Assembly (NCBI GenBank): GCA_051871515.1
Contig: JBJECY010000125.1
Location: 1-26,940, forward strand
Source: SFTJ01 sp051871515
GTDB lineage: Bacteria > Bacteroidota > Bacteroidia > Bacteroidales > Muribaculaceae
DNA length: 26,940 nt
Direction of reading: 5' to 3'
Shown: positions 8,571-15,954 of the stretch, piece by piece
Position numbering within the stretch: the first letter of the stretch is position 1
Layout: each line of letters opens with the position of its first letter
The notes under the pieces: model-generated
The model's database searches: none
What the model was told of the DNA's origin: nothing
Seen by the model: only the letters and a program-made list of their open reading frames with translations
Made by a program: the position numbers and the translations under genes

Positions 8571-9179
8571 TCACATCTGCTTGGCATCCTCAGGATGGCT
8601 TGCAAAGAACTCCTTGATTTTCTCCTGACGATTGGCACCGCCAAAGAACTTCTGCACCTTGATTTTGCGCTGAAGCTGCATCAGTCCGTAGAACATAGCC
8701 TCGGGGCGTGGAGGGCAACCCGGCATATACACATCCACAGGAAGAATCTTGTCAACGCCCGGTAGCACGCAATAAGAATTCTTGAACGGACCGCCCGACA
8801 CGGCGCAACCGCCGCAGGCAATCACATACTTTGGCTCGGCAAGCTGCTCATAGAGGCGTCGCACAACGGGTGCCATGCGATGCACTATGGTGCCCTGCAC
8901 CATTATATAGTCGGCTTGGCGAGGTGAGTTACGAGCCACCTCAAAGCCAAATCGCGCCATATCATAGCGCGCTGCGCCCAATGCCATAAACTCAATGGCG
9001 CAGCAGCTTGTTCCGAAACACAATGGCCACAACGAATTGGCGCAGCCCCAGTTAATTAGCTCATCCAACTTGCCAACCACCACATTAGTGCCGGCAGCCT
9101 TAAGTTCTGCTACGAGGCTTTCAATATATTCATTATCCTTGAAATCCTCATACTTCATGCTTTTAATGTTTACTCCCAT
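8571..9179 (-). CDS. nuoB: Complex I subunit NuoB (cluster N2 protein)
   Basis: Iron-sulfur subunit that hands electrons to quinone. Cluster N2 ligands are seen as the vicinal Cys pair in CFGTSCCAIEFM, a further Cys in ACGGCAVSG and the last in MPGCPPRPE. I chose the ATG at 9177-9179 (202 residues, MGVNIKSMKYED) because an AAGGAG sits 7 nt upstream and this start overlaps the nuoA stop (ATGGGAGTAA). An ATG at 9198-9200 in the same frame would add 7 residues but would place the SD inside the gene. A 99-nt A/T-rich gap follows before nuoCD. Confidence 0.96.
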   Translation of the reverse strand: MGVNIKSMKYEDFKDNEYIESLVAELKAAGTNVVVGKLDELINWGCANSLWPLCFGTSCCAIEFMALGAARYDMARFGFEVARNSPRQADYIMVQGTIVHRMAPVVRRLYEQLAEPKYVIACGGCAVSGGPFKNSYCVLPGVDKILPVDVYMPGCPPRPEAMFYGLMQLQRKIKVQKFFGGANRQEKIKEFFASHPEDAKQM

Positions 9180-9544
9180 TTCAGTGCTCCTTTCCGCCAT
9201 GCATAGGCAAGTCCTAATACCAATATTACCAAGAATACCCCGACGCTGAGAAGGCCAGTAGAGCCTATCTTGCTACATACTGTGGCCCACGGAAATAAAA
9301 ACACCGTTTCAACGTCGAACATCAAGAACAGGATAGCAAACAAATAATAGCCTGCCTTGAATTGAATCATTGACTCACCACGTGTTGGGATACCGCACTC
9401 GTATGGGTCCGATTTCATCGAAGTGAACGAGCGGGGTCCGATAAGCTTTGCGATGAGCAGTGCAGCAAACACAAGCAACACGCCCGTGAGCACTGCCACA
9501 ACCATCATCGTTGTGCTTGAAATTCCGAATACTGCTGATTCCAT
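9170..9544 (-). CDS. nuoA: Complex I subunit NuoA (ND3 homologue)
   Basis: 124-residue membrane protein with three helices (about 10-32, 66-86 and 96-118). The family loop is clear: SDPYECGIPTRGESMIQFKA, with the Cys that lies near the quinone cavity, followed by the acidic helix FLMFDVETVFLFPWA. It ends KWE-stop, overlapping nuoB. It is the first gene of the nuo cluster and sits behind a leader of about 330 nt. Confidence 0.97.
   Translation of the reverse strand: MESAVFGISSTTMMVVAVLTGVLLVFAALLIAKLIGPRSFTSMKSDPYECGIPTRGESMIQFKAGYYLFAILFLMFDVETVFLFPWATVCSKIGSTGLLSVGVFLVILVLGLAYAWRKGALKWE
9187..9192 (-). promoter_or_regulatory. Shine-Dalgarno site for nuoB
   Basis: Minus-strand AAGGAG inside the 3' end of nuoA, 7 nt before the ATG at 9179. 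Good SD sites are rare in this window, so it helps decide the nuoB start. Confidence 0.65.
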
Positions 9545-9625
9545 AAATTATTTATATCAATTATTAATTTTTATTTTTTCGCTTTGCGTAAGTCATTAAA
9601 AAAATTTTGATGAGCGCTATGCCCG

Positions 9626-9652
9626 GCTTGCGCCCCATCTGGGGGGCAACGC
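9626..9652 (-). promoter_or_regulatory. GC-rich hairpin in the nuoA leader
   Basis: Minus strand: GC, TTGC and CCCC pair with GGGG, GCAA and GC around a short loop, with single-base bulges. About 10 pairs, 80 nt upstream of nuoA. The nearest T-tract is some 20 nt further on, so it is a poor terminator; a leader structure affecting stability or attenuation is possible. Confidence 0.4.
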
Positions 9653-9874
9653 CTGTTTATCGCCCATCATCACCTCATTCCATCCCATTGCCTTGCGATT
9701 TCATGCTCCTGCCACTTGGCGCAAGCCACCGCGACACACGCCGCGCAGCACACGCTCATTTCTTTGGCACAATTCATGAATCTCTGCTTCATATCACACA
9801 CTATGGCATTATTACACAACGGGTTAACTATCAGGTTTAGCATCATTGCACACTTTGGCGCAACATATGCAATG

Positions 9875-9904
9875 CAAAGATACTAAATTCTTTTGGGTTA
9901 ACAA
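9875..9904 (-). promoter_or_regulatory. Promoter for the nuo cluster
   Basis: On the minus strand a -33 box TTG (9902-9904) is followed after 19 nt by TATCTTTG (9875-9882), a full match to the Bacteroidota -7 consensus TAnnTTTG with correct spacing. The nearest gene in that direction is nuoA at 9544, giving a 5' leader of about 325 nt. Confidence 0.75.
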
Positions 9905-10057
9905 TTATATTGCGCATTAAAAAAAACGCCTAAAAAGTGTCTTTTTTTTCACACATTTGCCTGAGAGCCACAATAATTGAGCATCATTGCCCCTCGCAAG
10001 CATTGCCTGAGCGCGCCACGGCACCGCGCATCACAACAATATCACAACAAATAGTGA

Positions 10058-10088
10058 TTGCACAAAAATTTGGCAACGGCTAATTTTG
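10058..10088 (+). promoter_or_regulatory. Promoter directly in front of the TonB receptor gene
   Basis: TTG (10058-10060), 20 nt, then TAATTTTG (10081-10088), a full TAnnTTTG match. The start codon follows only 4 nt later, so the predicted transcription start falls at or within 1-3 nt of the ATG. The sequence match is plain; use in the cell is inferred. Confidence 0.55.
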
Positions 10089-10092
10089 CACC

Positions 10093-12342
10093 ATGAAATT
10101 AGCAAAAAATCATTTTTTGGCCTGCTGCGTCATTGCGAGCGCCACGTTGTTGAACACCGGCATCCGGGCAGAATCGCTCGGCACCGACACCGTGTTTCAG
10201 CTCAACCCCATCTCAATCACAGCCATCAAGCAGGGCAACGACCTGAGTTCACACGCCCTCTCAGCCACCGTGATTGACCGCAGCGACGCCGAGCGGCAAC
10301 ACATCTTCTCGGCAAAAACGGCAAGCGACATAGCCCCCAATGTGGTGATTCCCGACTACGGCTCGCGCATCACCTCAACCATCTATGTGCGCGGACTGGG
10401 CTCGCGCATTGACCAGCCTGTGGTGGGTCTCAACATCGACAATGTGCCCATTCTCAACAAAAACAACTACGACTTTGACATGTGCGACATAAGCCGCGTG
10501 GAGATGATTCGCGGCCCGCAAAGCTCGCTCTTTGGGCGCAACACCATGGGCGGCGTGTTTAACATCTACACCCTCTCGCCACTCTCCTATCAAGGCACAC
10601 GGCTCATGGCAGAATACGGCACCGCCAACTCGCTGAAGGTGGCTGCCGGGCACTACGCCAAGCTGAGCCCCTCTTTGGGTGTCTCGGCATCGGCACAATA
10701 CACCTCGACCGACGGTTTTTTCACCAACCTCTACAACGGCGAGAAATGTGACTGGGAGCATCAAGGCAGCGCACGCATAAAAGTGCAATACGACAACCGC
10801 CAAGGCTTCTCGCTCGAGAACGTGGCGGCACTCTCGGTGGTGCGCCAAGGCGGATACCCCTACCGCTTTATCGACAACCAGACCATCAGCTACAACGACA
10901 CCTGTTTCTACAAGCGCACCGCGCTGAGCGACGGGTTGACACTGCGGTTTAATCGGCAAAATTTCAGCATTTCGAGCGTTACAAGCGTGCAATATAGCGA
11001 CGACAACATGACCCTCGACCAAGACTTTTTGCCCATCGACTATTTCACCCTCACACAAGCCAACCGCGAATATTCGTTCACTCACGACTTGATTGTGCGC
11101 TCGCAAGACGATAAAAAATATCAATGGCTGGCAGGGCTTTTTGCCTTCTATCGCCACGCCGAAATGAATGCGCCGGTAACCTTTCTCAACACCGGAATAA
11201 GCGAATTAATCGAAGAAAAACGCAATCAAGCCAACCCAAACTACCCCATCTCATGGGACACTCGCCAATTTGAGCTGGGCAGCAAATTCACCATGCCCAA
11301 CTGGGGCGTAGCGCTCTATCACCAGTCGAAGCTGCATCTTGGTGCCTGGACTTTCACCGCCGGCCTGCGCGCCGACTATGAGCACTCGGGGCTGCGATTC
11401 AACAGCTTTAGCAACACCGGTTACAGCATCAACCATGTGCTTTCTGACGGAACAACCGAACTTTTCAGGCACGATGACGTGAACATCAACGATAATGGCA
11501 AGCTCAATAAGCACTTCTTGCAACTGCTGCCAAAAGTGGCTGCAAGCTATCAATTGCCATTCAACCGGCAAAGCACCGCCTATGCATCGGTGTCGAAGGG
11601 CTACAAAGCCGGCGGCTACAACACGCAAATGTTCTCCGACGTGCTGCAACAGCGCATCATGGGCATGATGGGTATAGGCATGAACTACGATGTTGACCAG
11701 ATTGTGGGTTACAAACCAGAGAAGGCTTGGACCTACGAGATTGGCACCCATCTTGAGACCAACAACGGCGATTTCACCGCTGATTTTTCACTATTCTACA
11801 TCAATTGCACCGACCAGCAACTCACCACTTTCCCCGACGGCACCACCACCGGGCGAGTGATGACCAACGCCGGACGCTCGCGCAGCGTTGGCGGCGAACT
11901 GTCGCTGAAAGCTCAACTCACAAACCGGCTGGGCATGGCAGCGAGCTACGGCTTCACCCACGCGCAATTTGTGGAATACAACGACGGCAAGCAAGACCTC
12001 GCCCACAAGCGGTTGCCCTATGTGCCGCAAAACACCATCTATGCCGAGGCATATTATGTGATACCGCTCTCGTCGCAGTTGCTGCGCAGCATCTCGCTGA
12101 ACGTCAACGCCCGGGCAATAGGCAACATCTATTGGGACGAAACCAACCAAAACAGCCAAGACCTCTACGCCCTGATGGGTGCACAGGTGAAGCTGCAAGG
12201 CAGGCATTTCTCGCTTGAACTTTGGGGCAAAAACCTCACCGACACCAACTACGGCACGTTCTATTTTGTCTCAATCAACCACCGCTTTGTGCAACAAGGC
12301 CGCCCAAGGCAGATTGGCGCCACACTGAGATACTTTTTCTAA
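10093..12342 (+). CDS. TonB-dependent outer-membrane receptor
   Basis: 749 residues. Signal peptide (about 1-26, ending GIRA), a plug domain without the CarboxypepD-like N-terminal domain of SusC proteins, then a 22-strand-type barrel. Plug signatures are seen: TSTIYVRGLGSR, VGLNIDNVPI, and ISRVEMIRGPQSSLFGRNTMGG. The barrel end has LELWGKNLTDTNYG and the C-terminal IGATLRYFF with a final Phe for BAM-dependent insertion. The size and layout resemble iron-chelate or cofactor receptors, but the ligand cannot be told. A lipoprotein gene follows after 77 nt, and the pair ends at a terminator. Start chosen as the only Met that gives a complete signal peptide. Confidence 0.93.
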   Translation: MKLAKNHFLACCVIASATLLNTGIRAESLGTDTVFQLNPISITAIKQGNDLSSHALSATVIDRSDAERQHIFSAKTASDIAPNVVIPDYGSRITSTIYVRGLGSRIDQPVVGLNIDNVPILNKNNYDFDMCDISRVEMIRGPQSSLFGRNTMGGVFNIYTLSPLSYQGTRLMAEYGTANSLKVAAGHYAKLSPSLGVSASAQYTSTDGFFTNLYNGEKCDWEHQGSARIKVQYDNRQGFSLENVAALSVVRQGGYPYRFIDNQTISYNDTCFYKRTALSDGLTLRFNRQNFSISSVTSVQYSDDNMTLDQDFLPIDYFTLTQANREYSFTHDLIVRSQDDKKYQWLAGLFAFYRHAEMNAPVTFLNTGISELIEEKRNQANPNYPISWDTRQFELGSKFTMPNWGVALYHQSKLHLGAWTFTAGLRADYEHSGLRFNSFSNTGYSINHVLSDGTTELFRHDDVNINDNGKLNKHFLQLLPKVAASYQLPFNRQSTAYASVSKGYKAGGYNTQMFSDVLQQRIMGMMGIGMNYDVDQIVGYKPEKAWTYEIGTHLETNNGDFTADFSLFYINCTDQQLTTFPDGTTTGRVMTNAGRSRSVGGELSLKAQLTNRLGMAASYGFTHAQFVEYNDGKQDLAHKRLPYVPQNTIYAEAYYVIPLSSQLLRSISLNVNARAIGNIYWDETNQNSQDLYALMGAQVKLQGRHFSLELWGKNLTDTNYGTFYFVSINHRFVQQGRPRQIGATLRYFF

Positions 12343-12419
12343 AGCACCGCAAGCGAGCGTGCCCCCAAGTCATTGATTAACAGAAAAGAATAACAAAATA
12401 TAACTTATAACATTCCATT

Positions 12420-13253
12420 ATGAATAAACAACTCATCTACGCAACTTTTGCGTTGGCTATTGCAATGAGCGTAGGCTCATGCTCAACCGATACTCCTGAG
12501 CAAATTCAAACCATCAGCGACCAAGTGATGATAGTGACCAACGACCCATCAGCTCAAAGCATCACCACAGGCGCCATTGCCTTTAAGTTCTACACCGAAA
12601 GCGCCGTCACCGACATCACCATGCCGGTGCAAGTGGGCGGCGAAACAAAAACGGCATGCTTCAAAGACGTGAAGCTGAGCTACGATGTCGCTCGCGGCTA
12701 CACCTTCTCAGCTTCTACAGCGCAAGCCACCGACGCATCAGGCAACAGTCTGGGCTTTGCCATCAACTCGCTCAACGGCTCGGTGCAAGTGGGATTCCCT
12801 GTTGATGCCACTCACGACAACATCTCAATCTCTTACACCATCAACGGCGTTCAGGTGTTTGTCACCAAACCAACAATATCATATTTCACCACCGTCACCA
12901 GGACATCAGCCTCTTCCAGCTCGTTCTCTTGCGAAAACGCCACTTACAACGTCACCATCAACACCACAAAAGGCAAAGCCGATATTGAGATAAACAACAT
13001 TCAGTTCATACAGCAAATGCCAACACTCTCAGAAATCACCATCCCAGGCATCGACGTTGAAACAACCAGCACAGGATTCCGCCTCACAGCCGAATCGATT
13101 GTTCCCACCAGCACCGGAGTGCCAATGGAAAACCGCACCGTGAGCAACCTCGACATCACATTGCGCGTGGCTGAGGGAACAATGCAAGGCACATTCAACT
13201 GCATGGGCATGGACTGCACCGTTACTGGCAGCATCAGCTACATCACCGAGTAA
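12420..13253 (+). CDS. Predicted lipoprotein, partner of the TonB receptor
   Basis: 277 residues of unrecognised family. Lipobox-like end of the signal peptide at SVGSC (Cys21), then Ser/Thr/Asp-rich sequence, which suggests surface or periplasmic anchoring. The rest is all-beta in character, with alternating polar and hydrophobic residues and few charged helices. It seems to hold two similar halves, each with a strand pattern near SVQVGFP/ISISYTINGV and MQGTFNCMGM/VTGSISYI. Several Cys occur in the mature part. A calycin-like barrel or other ligand-binding fold is possible, and the position next to the receptor recalls HmuR-HmuY pairs, but no HmuY similarity is visible. Probably co-transcribed with the receptor. 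Confidence 0.8.
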   Translation: MNKQLIYATFALAIAMSVGSCSTDTPEQIQTISDQVMIVTNDPSAQSITTGAIAFKFYTESAVTDITMPVQVGGETKTACFKDVKLSYDVARGYTFSASTAQATDASGNSLGFAINSLNGSVQVGFPVDATHDNISISYTINGVQVFVTKPTISYFTTVTRTSASSSSFSCENATYNVTINTTKGKADIEINNIQFIQQMPTLSEITIPGIDVETTSTGFRLTAESIVPTSTGVPMENRTVSNLDITLRVAEGTMQGTFNCMGMDCTVTGSISYITE

Positions 13254-13315
13254 TAATCATTCACATAGTGCAACACGCCTTGTGGCTGCACACATCTTGT
13301 TACACATTTCACATT

Positions 13316-13345
13316 GCGGACGCCGCCACGGCGCCCGCTTTTTTT
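13316..13345 (+). terminator. Rho-independent terminator after the lipoprotein gene
   Basis: GCGG and CGCCG pair with CGGCG and CCGC across one A/C mismatch, with a CCA loop, directly followed by seven T (13339-13345). It lies 62 nt after the lipoprotein stop and closes the receptor-lipoprotein unit. Confidence 0.9.
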
Positions 13346-13429
13346 CACACCTAAACCACCCAAGCCACAGCAACGCGCTCGGGAGGAATGACGCACAAGA
13401 AAACTAAAAATTCAACAAAGCCTTTTGCA

Positions 13430-13870
13430 TCAACCTATCAAGGAGAAACCCCACCAGAATATGCCGGCAACACAAAGCCACGACATCACCGAAGGGAATA
13501 ACGACAGAAAATGCGGATAACGTCGATAGAGTTTTATTGACGACATAAAACCTCCTATCAACCAAAACGAATACGTATTGAAAAGCAAAAATGCCCAAAA
13601 AGCATTATCGTCATTTTTAGGATTGTCAATAAAGCACGACAAAAACAAAACCAAGGGCGCAACAATCACAGGGACAGCAAATATATACGCACTCCAAAAA
13701 TACCACCCGGGAACGTGATAATTCTTTTGTAGAATTTTTCCAAAGAAATAACAACCAGCTATTGCCCCGCAAATAAACAGTGCGCTAAATATGCACAAAA
13801 ACACAATGTAAACCACTCCAACCGCTTCTGTGGACATTGTTGACCCCAATAAATAACAAAACATCTCCAT
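13430..13870 (-). CDS. Small four-helix membrane protein, unknown function
   Basis: About 146 residues from the ATG at 13868-13870. Four hydrophobic stretches (about 14-43, 52-76, 86-107 and 120-143), with a polar loop FIDNPKNDDNAF between helices 2 and 3 and a basic KLYRRYPH before helix 4. No family recognised. The open frame reaches up to a TTG at 13894, but that codon lies inside the -7 promoter element, so the start must be further in: 13870, 13864 or 13837 (MSTEAVGV). It is a lone gene, convergent with the lipoprotein gene, and divergent from the sigma factor gene. Confidence 0.65.
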   Translation of the reverse strand: MEMFCYLLGSTMSTEAVGVVYIVFLCIFSALFICGAIAGCYFFGKILQKNYHVPGWYFWSAYIFAVPVIVAPLVLFLSCFIDNPKNDDNAFWAFLLFNTYSFWLIGGFMSSIKLYRRYPHFLSLFPSVMSWLCVAGIFWWGFSLIG

Positions 13871-13891
13871 ATCTCTGTTCTGGTTTTTTTG

Positions 13892-13899
13892 CAAATGTA
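13892..13899 (-). promoter_or_regulatory. -7 promoter element for the small membrane protein
   Basis: Minus-strand TACATTTG, a full match to TAnnTTTG, 22 nt before the ATG at 13870. No clear -33 box at the right distance. Confidence 0.5.
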
Positions 13900-14196
13900 A
13901 TAATTATTAGTGGATTAGCGGGTATCAACGCAAAGGAATTGGCATCAAAGCTTATGTTACACGCCCACACCCAAGAGGCAAGCCCATTGACCTGCGGTTT
14001 CGCATTATTTCACCGATAAATACGTGAATAATTAGTCTTAAACCGCGATTGCAAAGCATGCAAATAGCATCAACAAACGCCATTTAAGCCCTATAAATTC
14101 ATTAAAATTATAAAAAAGATTTAACATTATGTGGGCAATTCTTTTAAATATGGAAAGTTTGAATTAACTTAGCGGAAAAATTTTTCTTAACTCACG

Positions 14197-14754
14197 ATGA
14201 CATCGCGCAACACCTACAACGAAGAAGAAATAATTGAACAGCTGCACGACCCCAAGCGCTGCCACGCAGCCTTTGGCAAGGTAATAGAGCAATACTCACA
14301 AGGGCTCTATTGGCAGATTCGTCGCATGGTGTTTAATCACGACGATGCCAACGACATCCTTCAGAACACATTTCTCAAGGCTTGGAGCAACATTGATAAC
14401 TTCCGCGGCTCAGCCAAACTCTCAACATGGCTCTATAAAATTGCCATCAACGAGTCAATCACCTTTATCAATAAAGAGCGTGCACGCAACGAAGCATCGA
14501 TTGACGACGACTCCTTCCTGCTCAATAACATTGAGAGCGACCAGTATTTCGACGGCGACGAGGCGCAGATAAAGCTGCAACGCGCCATCAACAGCCTGCC
14601 CGAGAAGCAAAGGCTGGTGTTCAACATGCGCTATTACGACGAAATGAAATATGAAGATATGTCGGAGATTCTGGGCACATCGGTGGGAGCGCTCAAAGCC
14701 AGCTATCACCACGCCCTGAAAAAAATTGAAACATTTTTTGAAGAAAACGATTAA
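14197..14754 (+). CDS. ECF-type RNA polymerase sigma factor (sigma-70 family)
   Basis: 185 residues. Region 2 is at about 25-92 (YSQGLYWQIRRMVFNHDDAN, DILQNTFLKAW, FRGSAKLSTWLYKIAIN), and region 4 at about 125-180 (LPEKQRLVFNMRYYDEMKYE, then a helix-turn-helix ending in LKASYHHALKKIE). Regions 1 and 3 are missing, which defines the extracytoplasmic-function group. It directs polymerase to stress or surface-sensing genes. A one-helix protein gene follows after 33 nt and is the likely anti-sigma factor. Upstream, a near match to the -7 element (AAAGTTTG, 14154-14161) is the best promoter candidate but is weak; the remaining 297-nt gap from 13899 shows nothing else. Confidence 0.93.
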   Translation: MTSRNTYNEEEIIEQLHDPKRCHAAFGKVIEQYSQGLYWQIRRMVFNHDDANDILQNTFLKAWSNIDNFRGSAKLSTWLYKIAINESITFINKERARNEASIDDDSFLLNNIESDQYFDGDEAQIKLQRAINSLPEKQRLVFNMRYYDEMKYEDMSEILGTSVGALKASYHHALKKIETFFEEND

Positions 14755-14787
14755 ACCTTTTCACTTTCCACAAGTCAAAAAAAGCGA

Positions 14788-15195
14788 ATGAAAGAAGAAT
14801 CAGACATATTATCAAAGCTGGGCAAAGACTCAGGGATGAAAGTCCCCAACAACTATTTTGCCGATTTCCAAGCCAAGATGATGGAATCGCTGCCCGAGCC
14901 TGTTCTTACACCCCAAGTGAAACCATCACTTTGGGTGAAAGTTCGCCCATATATTTACATGGCTGCCATGTTTGCAGGTGTGTGGTGCATGATGCGCGTG
15001 TTTAACGACATGAGCGGCGCCGGAAGCACCAAGCAACAGGTGCAAGCCATTGTAAACGGACTGGAAGACGAAAAGAACATCGATGACCTATTTATGCAAG
15101 AGCGCCTCAACGAATATGACATCCTCACCTACGAGGACAGCGTAGATGTTGAGCAATCTGGCATTCAATACATCGACACTCAAAGCACCGATTAA
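14788..15195 (+). CDS. Probable anti-sigma factor (single-pass membrane protein)
   Basis: 135 residues with no strong family signature. About 48 cytoplasmic residues (KEESDILSKLGKDSGMKVPNN, then a short FADFQAKMMESLP helix), one membrane helix (about 52-70, RPYIYMAAMFAGVWCMMRV), and an acidic C-terminal part of about 65 residues that would lie in the periplasm. It has no zinc-binding HxxxCxxC motif as in ZAS-type anti-sigma factors. The assignment rests on position right after the ECF sigma gene and on topology. Such short proteins commonly follow rpoE-like genes in Bacteroidales. Confidence 0.6.
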   Translation: MKEESDILSKLGKDSGMKVPNNYFADFQAKMMESLPEPVLTPQVKPSLWVKVRPYIYMAAMFAGVWCMMRVFNDMSGAGSTKQQVQAIVNGLEDEKNIDDLFMQERLNEYDILTYEDSVDVEQSGIQYIDTQSTD

Positions 15196-15302
15196 CTAAT
15201 CTCCCGCGCAGCAAGCATCAACCCGGCCTACAAATTGCCGTTTGGGGCTTGACGCAAAGGGAAATAAACATCAAGGCTATATTAATATATATTTATTTTG
15301 AC

Positions 15303-15782
15303 ATGAAGAAATCAATCACTATAGTTGTTTTAGCATTGCTTGCCCTCACCACTCCGGTGGCAGCGCAACAGCGCAAAAACGCATCGCAGCCAAGCCGCAC
15401 CGAGTGGCTTAAAGGCGTGCGTGACTATAAACACGATATGCTTGCCAAAGAGATGGAACTCACCAAAGCTCAGCAAGATGAATTTTTTCCACTCTATGAG
15501 AAGATGGAAGAGGAAATTTTTCAAGTCAACAAGCAAGCTCGCGACTTGGAAAACAAAATCAGCAATTCAAAAGACCCTGTCAGCGACCTTGAATATGCCA
15601 AGGCGGCTGAAGCACTCAATGAGGTGTCAATGAAAAGCGCCCAGATTGAAGATGAGTATTTCAAGCAATTTGCTAAAATACTCACCAGCAAACAATTGTT
15701 TCAGCTGAAGCGTGCCGAAAACCGCTTTACAAAAAGCATGATTTCGCACACCAAACAAGCACAAAACAAGAAAAAACAATAA
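15303..15782 (+). CDS. Spy/CpxP-like periplasmic stress protein
   Basis: 159 residues. Signal peptide (about 1-21, ending PVAA-QQ), then an almost wholly helical, highly charged domain. The LTKAQQDEFFPLYEKM segment has the LTxxQ motif of the Spy/CpxP/CnrR group, whose members are helical chaperones or sensors of envelope stress. The basic tail (KQAQNKKKQ) is notable. The start is the ATG at 15303; the frame runs open back to 15249 but that part has no signal-peptide character. Third gene of the sigma group, 107 nt after the anti-sigma gene, and a plausible target of the same regulon. Confidence 0.72.
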   Translation: MKKSITIVVLALLALTTPVAAQQRKNASQPSRTEWLKGVRDYKHDMLAKEMELTKAQQDEFFPLYEKMEEEIFQVNKQARDLENKISNSKDPVSDLEYAKAAEALNEVSMKSAQIEDEYFKQFAKILTSKQLFQLKRAENRFTKSMISHTKQAQNKKKQ

Positions 15783-15845
15783 GACTTCAAAAACATAAAT
15801 ACTTAAACACTACTTTTTTACAGCCTCAAATTCAATAAACTAACT

Positions 15846-15938
15846 TGCTAAAAAACTTTTAGTTGTCCCGTAATATCTATTCCTATCTCACAAGCCAATG
15901 ACAAGAAAAGATATTATGGGACACTAATTTTTTTAGCA
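15846..15938. repeat. 93-nt imperfect palindrome before the macroglobulin gene
   Basis: Left arm 15846-15878 and right arm 15909-15938 around a 30-nt centre. The inner 15 nt pair as TGTCCC[G/A]TAATATCT (14 of 15 match; the odd pair is G-U in RNA), and the outer ends both read TGCTAAAAAA when turned to the same direction, with a short indel region between. It fills most of the 172-nt gap between the Spy-like gene and the macroglobulin gene. Options are a MITE or IS remnant, a bidirectional terminator (A-tract and T-tract flank the stem), or a leader hairpin. No clear target-site duplication is seen at the ends. Confidence 0.7.
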
Positions 15939-15954
15939 CAAATAATGCATAGCT

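Larger units (their letters stand above)
9545..10092. other. Divergent intergenic region between nuoA and the TonB receptor
   Basis: 548 nt with no protein gene I can support. It holds a consensus-like minus-strand promoter (9875-9904), a GC hairpin in the nuoA leader (9626-9652), a possible 57-codon Cys-rich minus-strand ORF (9670-9843, not supported enough to call) and a plus-strand promoter at the far end (10058-10088). The part between 9905 and 10057 shows A- and T-tracts but no clear signal. Confidence 0.7.

Noticed and set aside
9607..9840. 77-codon plus-strand open frame upstream of the TonB receptor
   Set aside because: Pro/His/Arg-rich, no RBS or promoter, and it overlaps the leader of nuoA on the other strand.
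9935..9951. AAAAAG-TGT-CTTTTT hairpin as a terminator
   Set aside because: Only A-T pairs plus one G-C with a 3-nt loop; too weak, and no gene ends there.
10069..10072. TTTG as the -33 box of the TonB receptor promoter
   Set aside because: It lies only 8 nt from the -7 element; the TTG at 10058-10060 has the correct 20-nt spacing.
10375..11157. 260-codon minus-strand open frame
   Set aside because: Antisense to the TonB receptor; no promoter, no recognisable fold, Val/Ala/His-rich shadow composition. The same holds for 11251-11751 and 16777-17403 on the minus strand.
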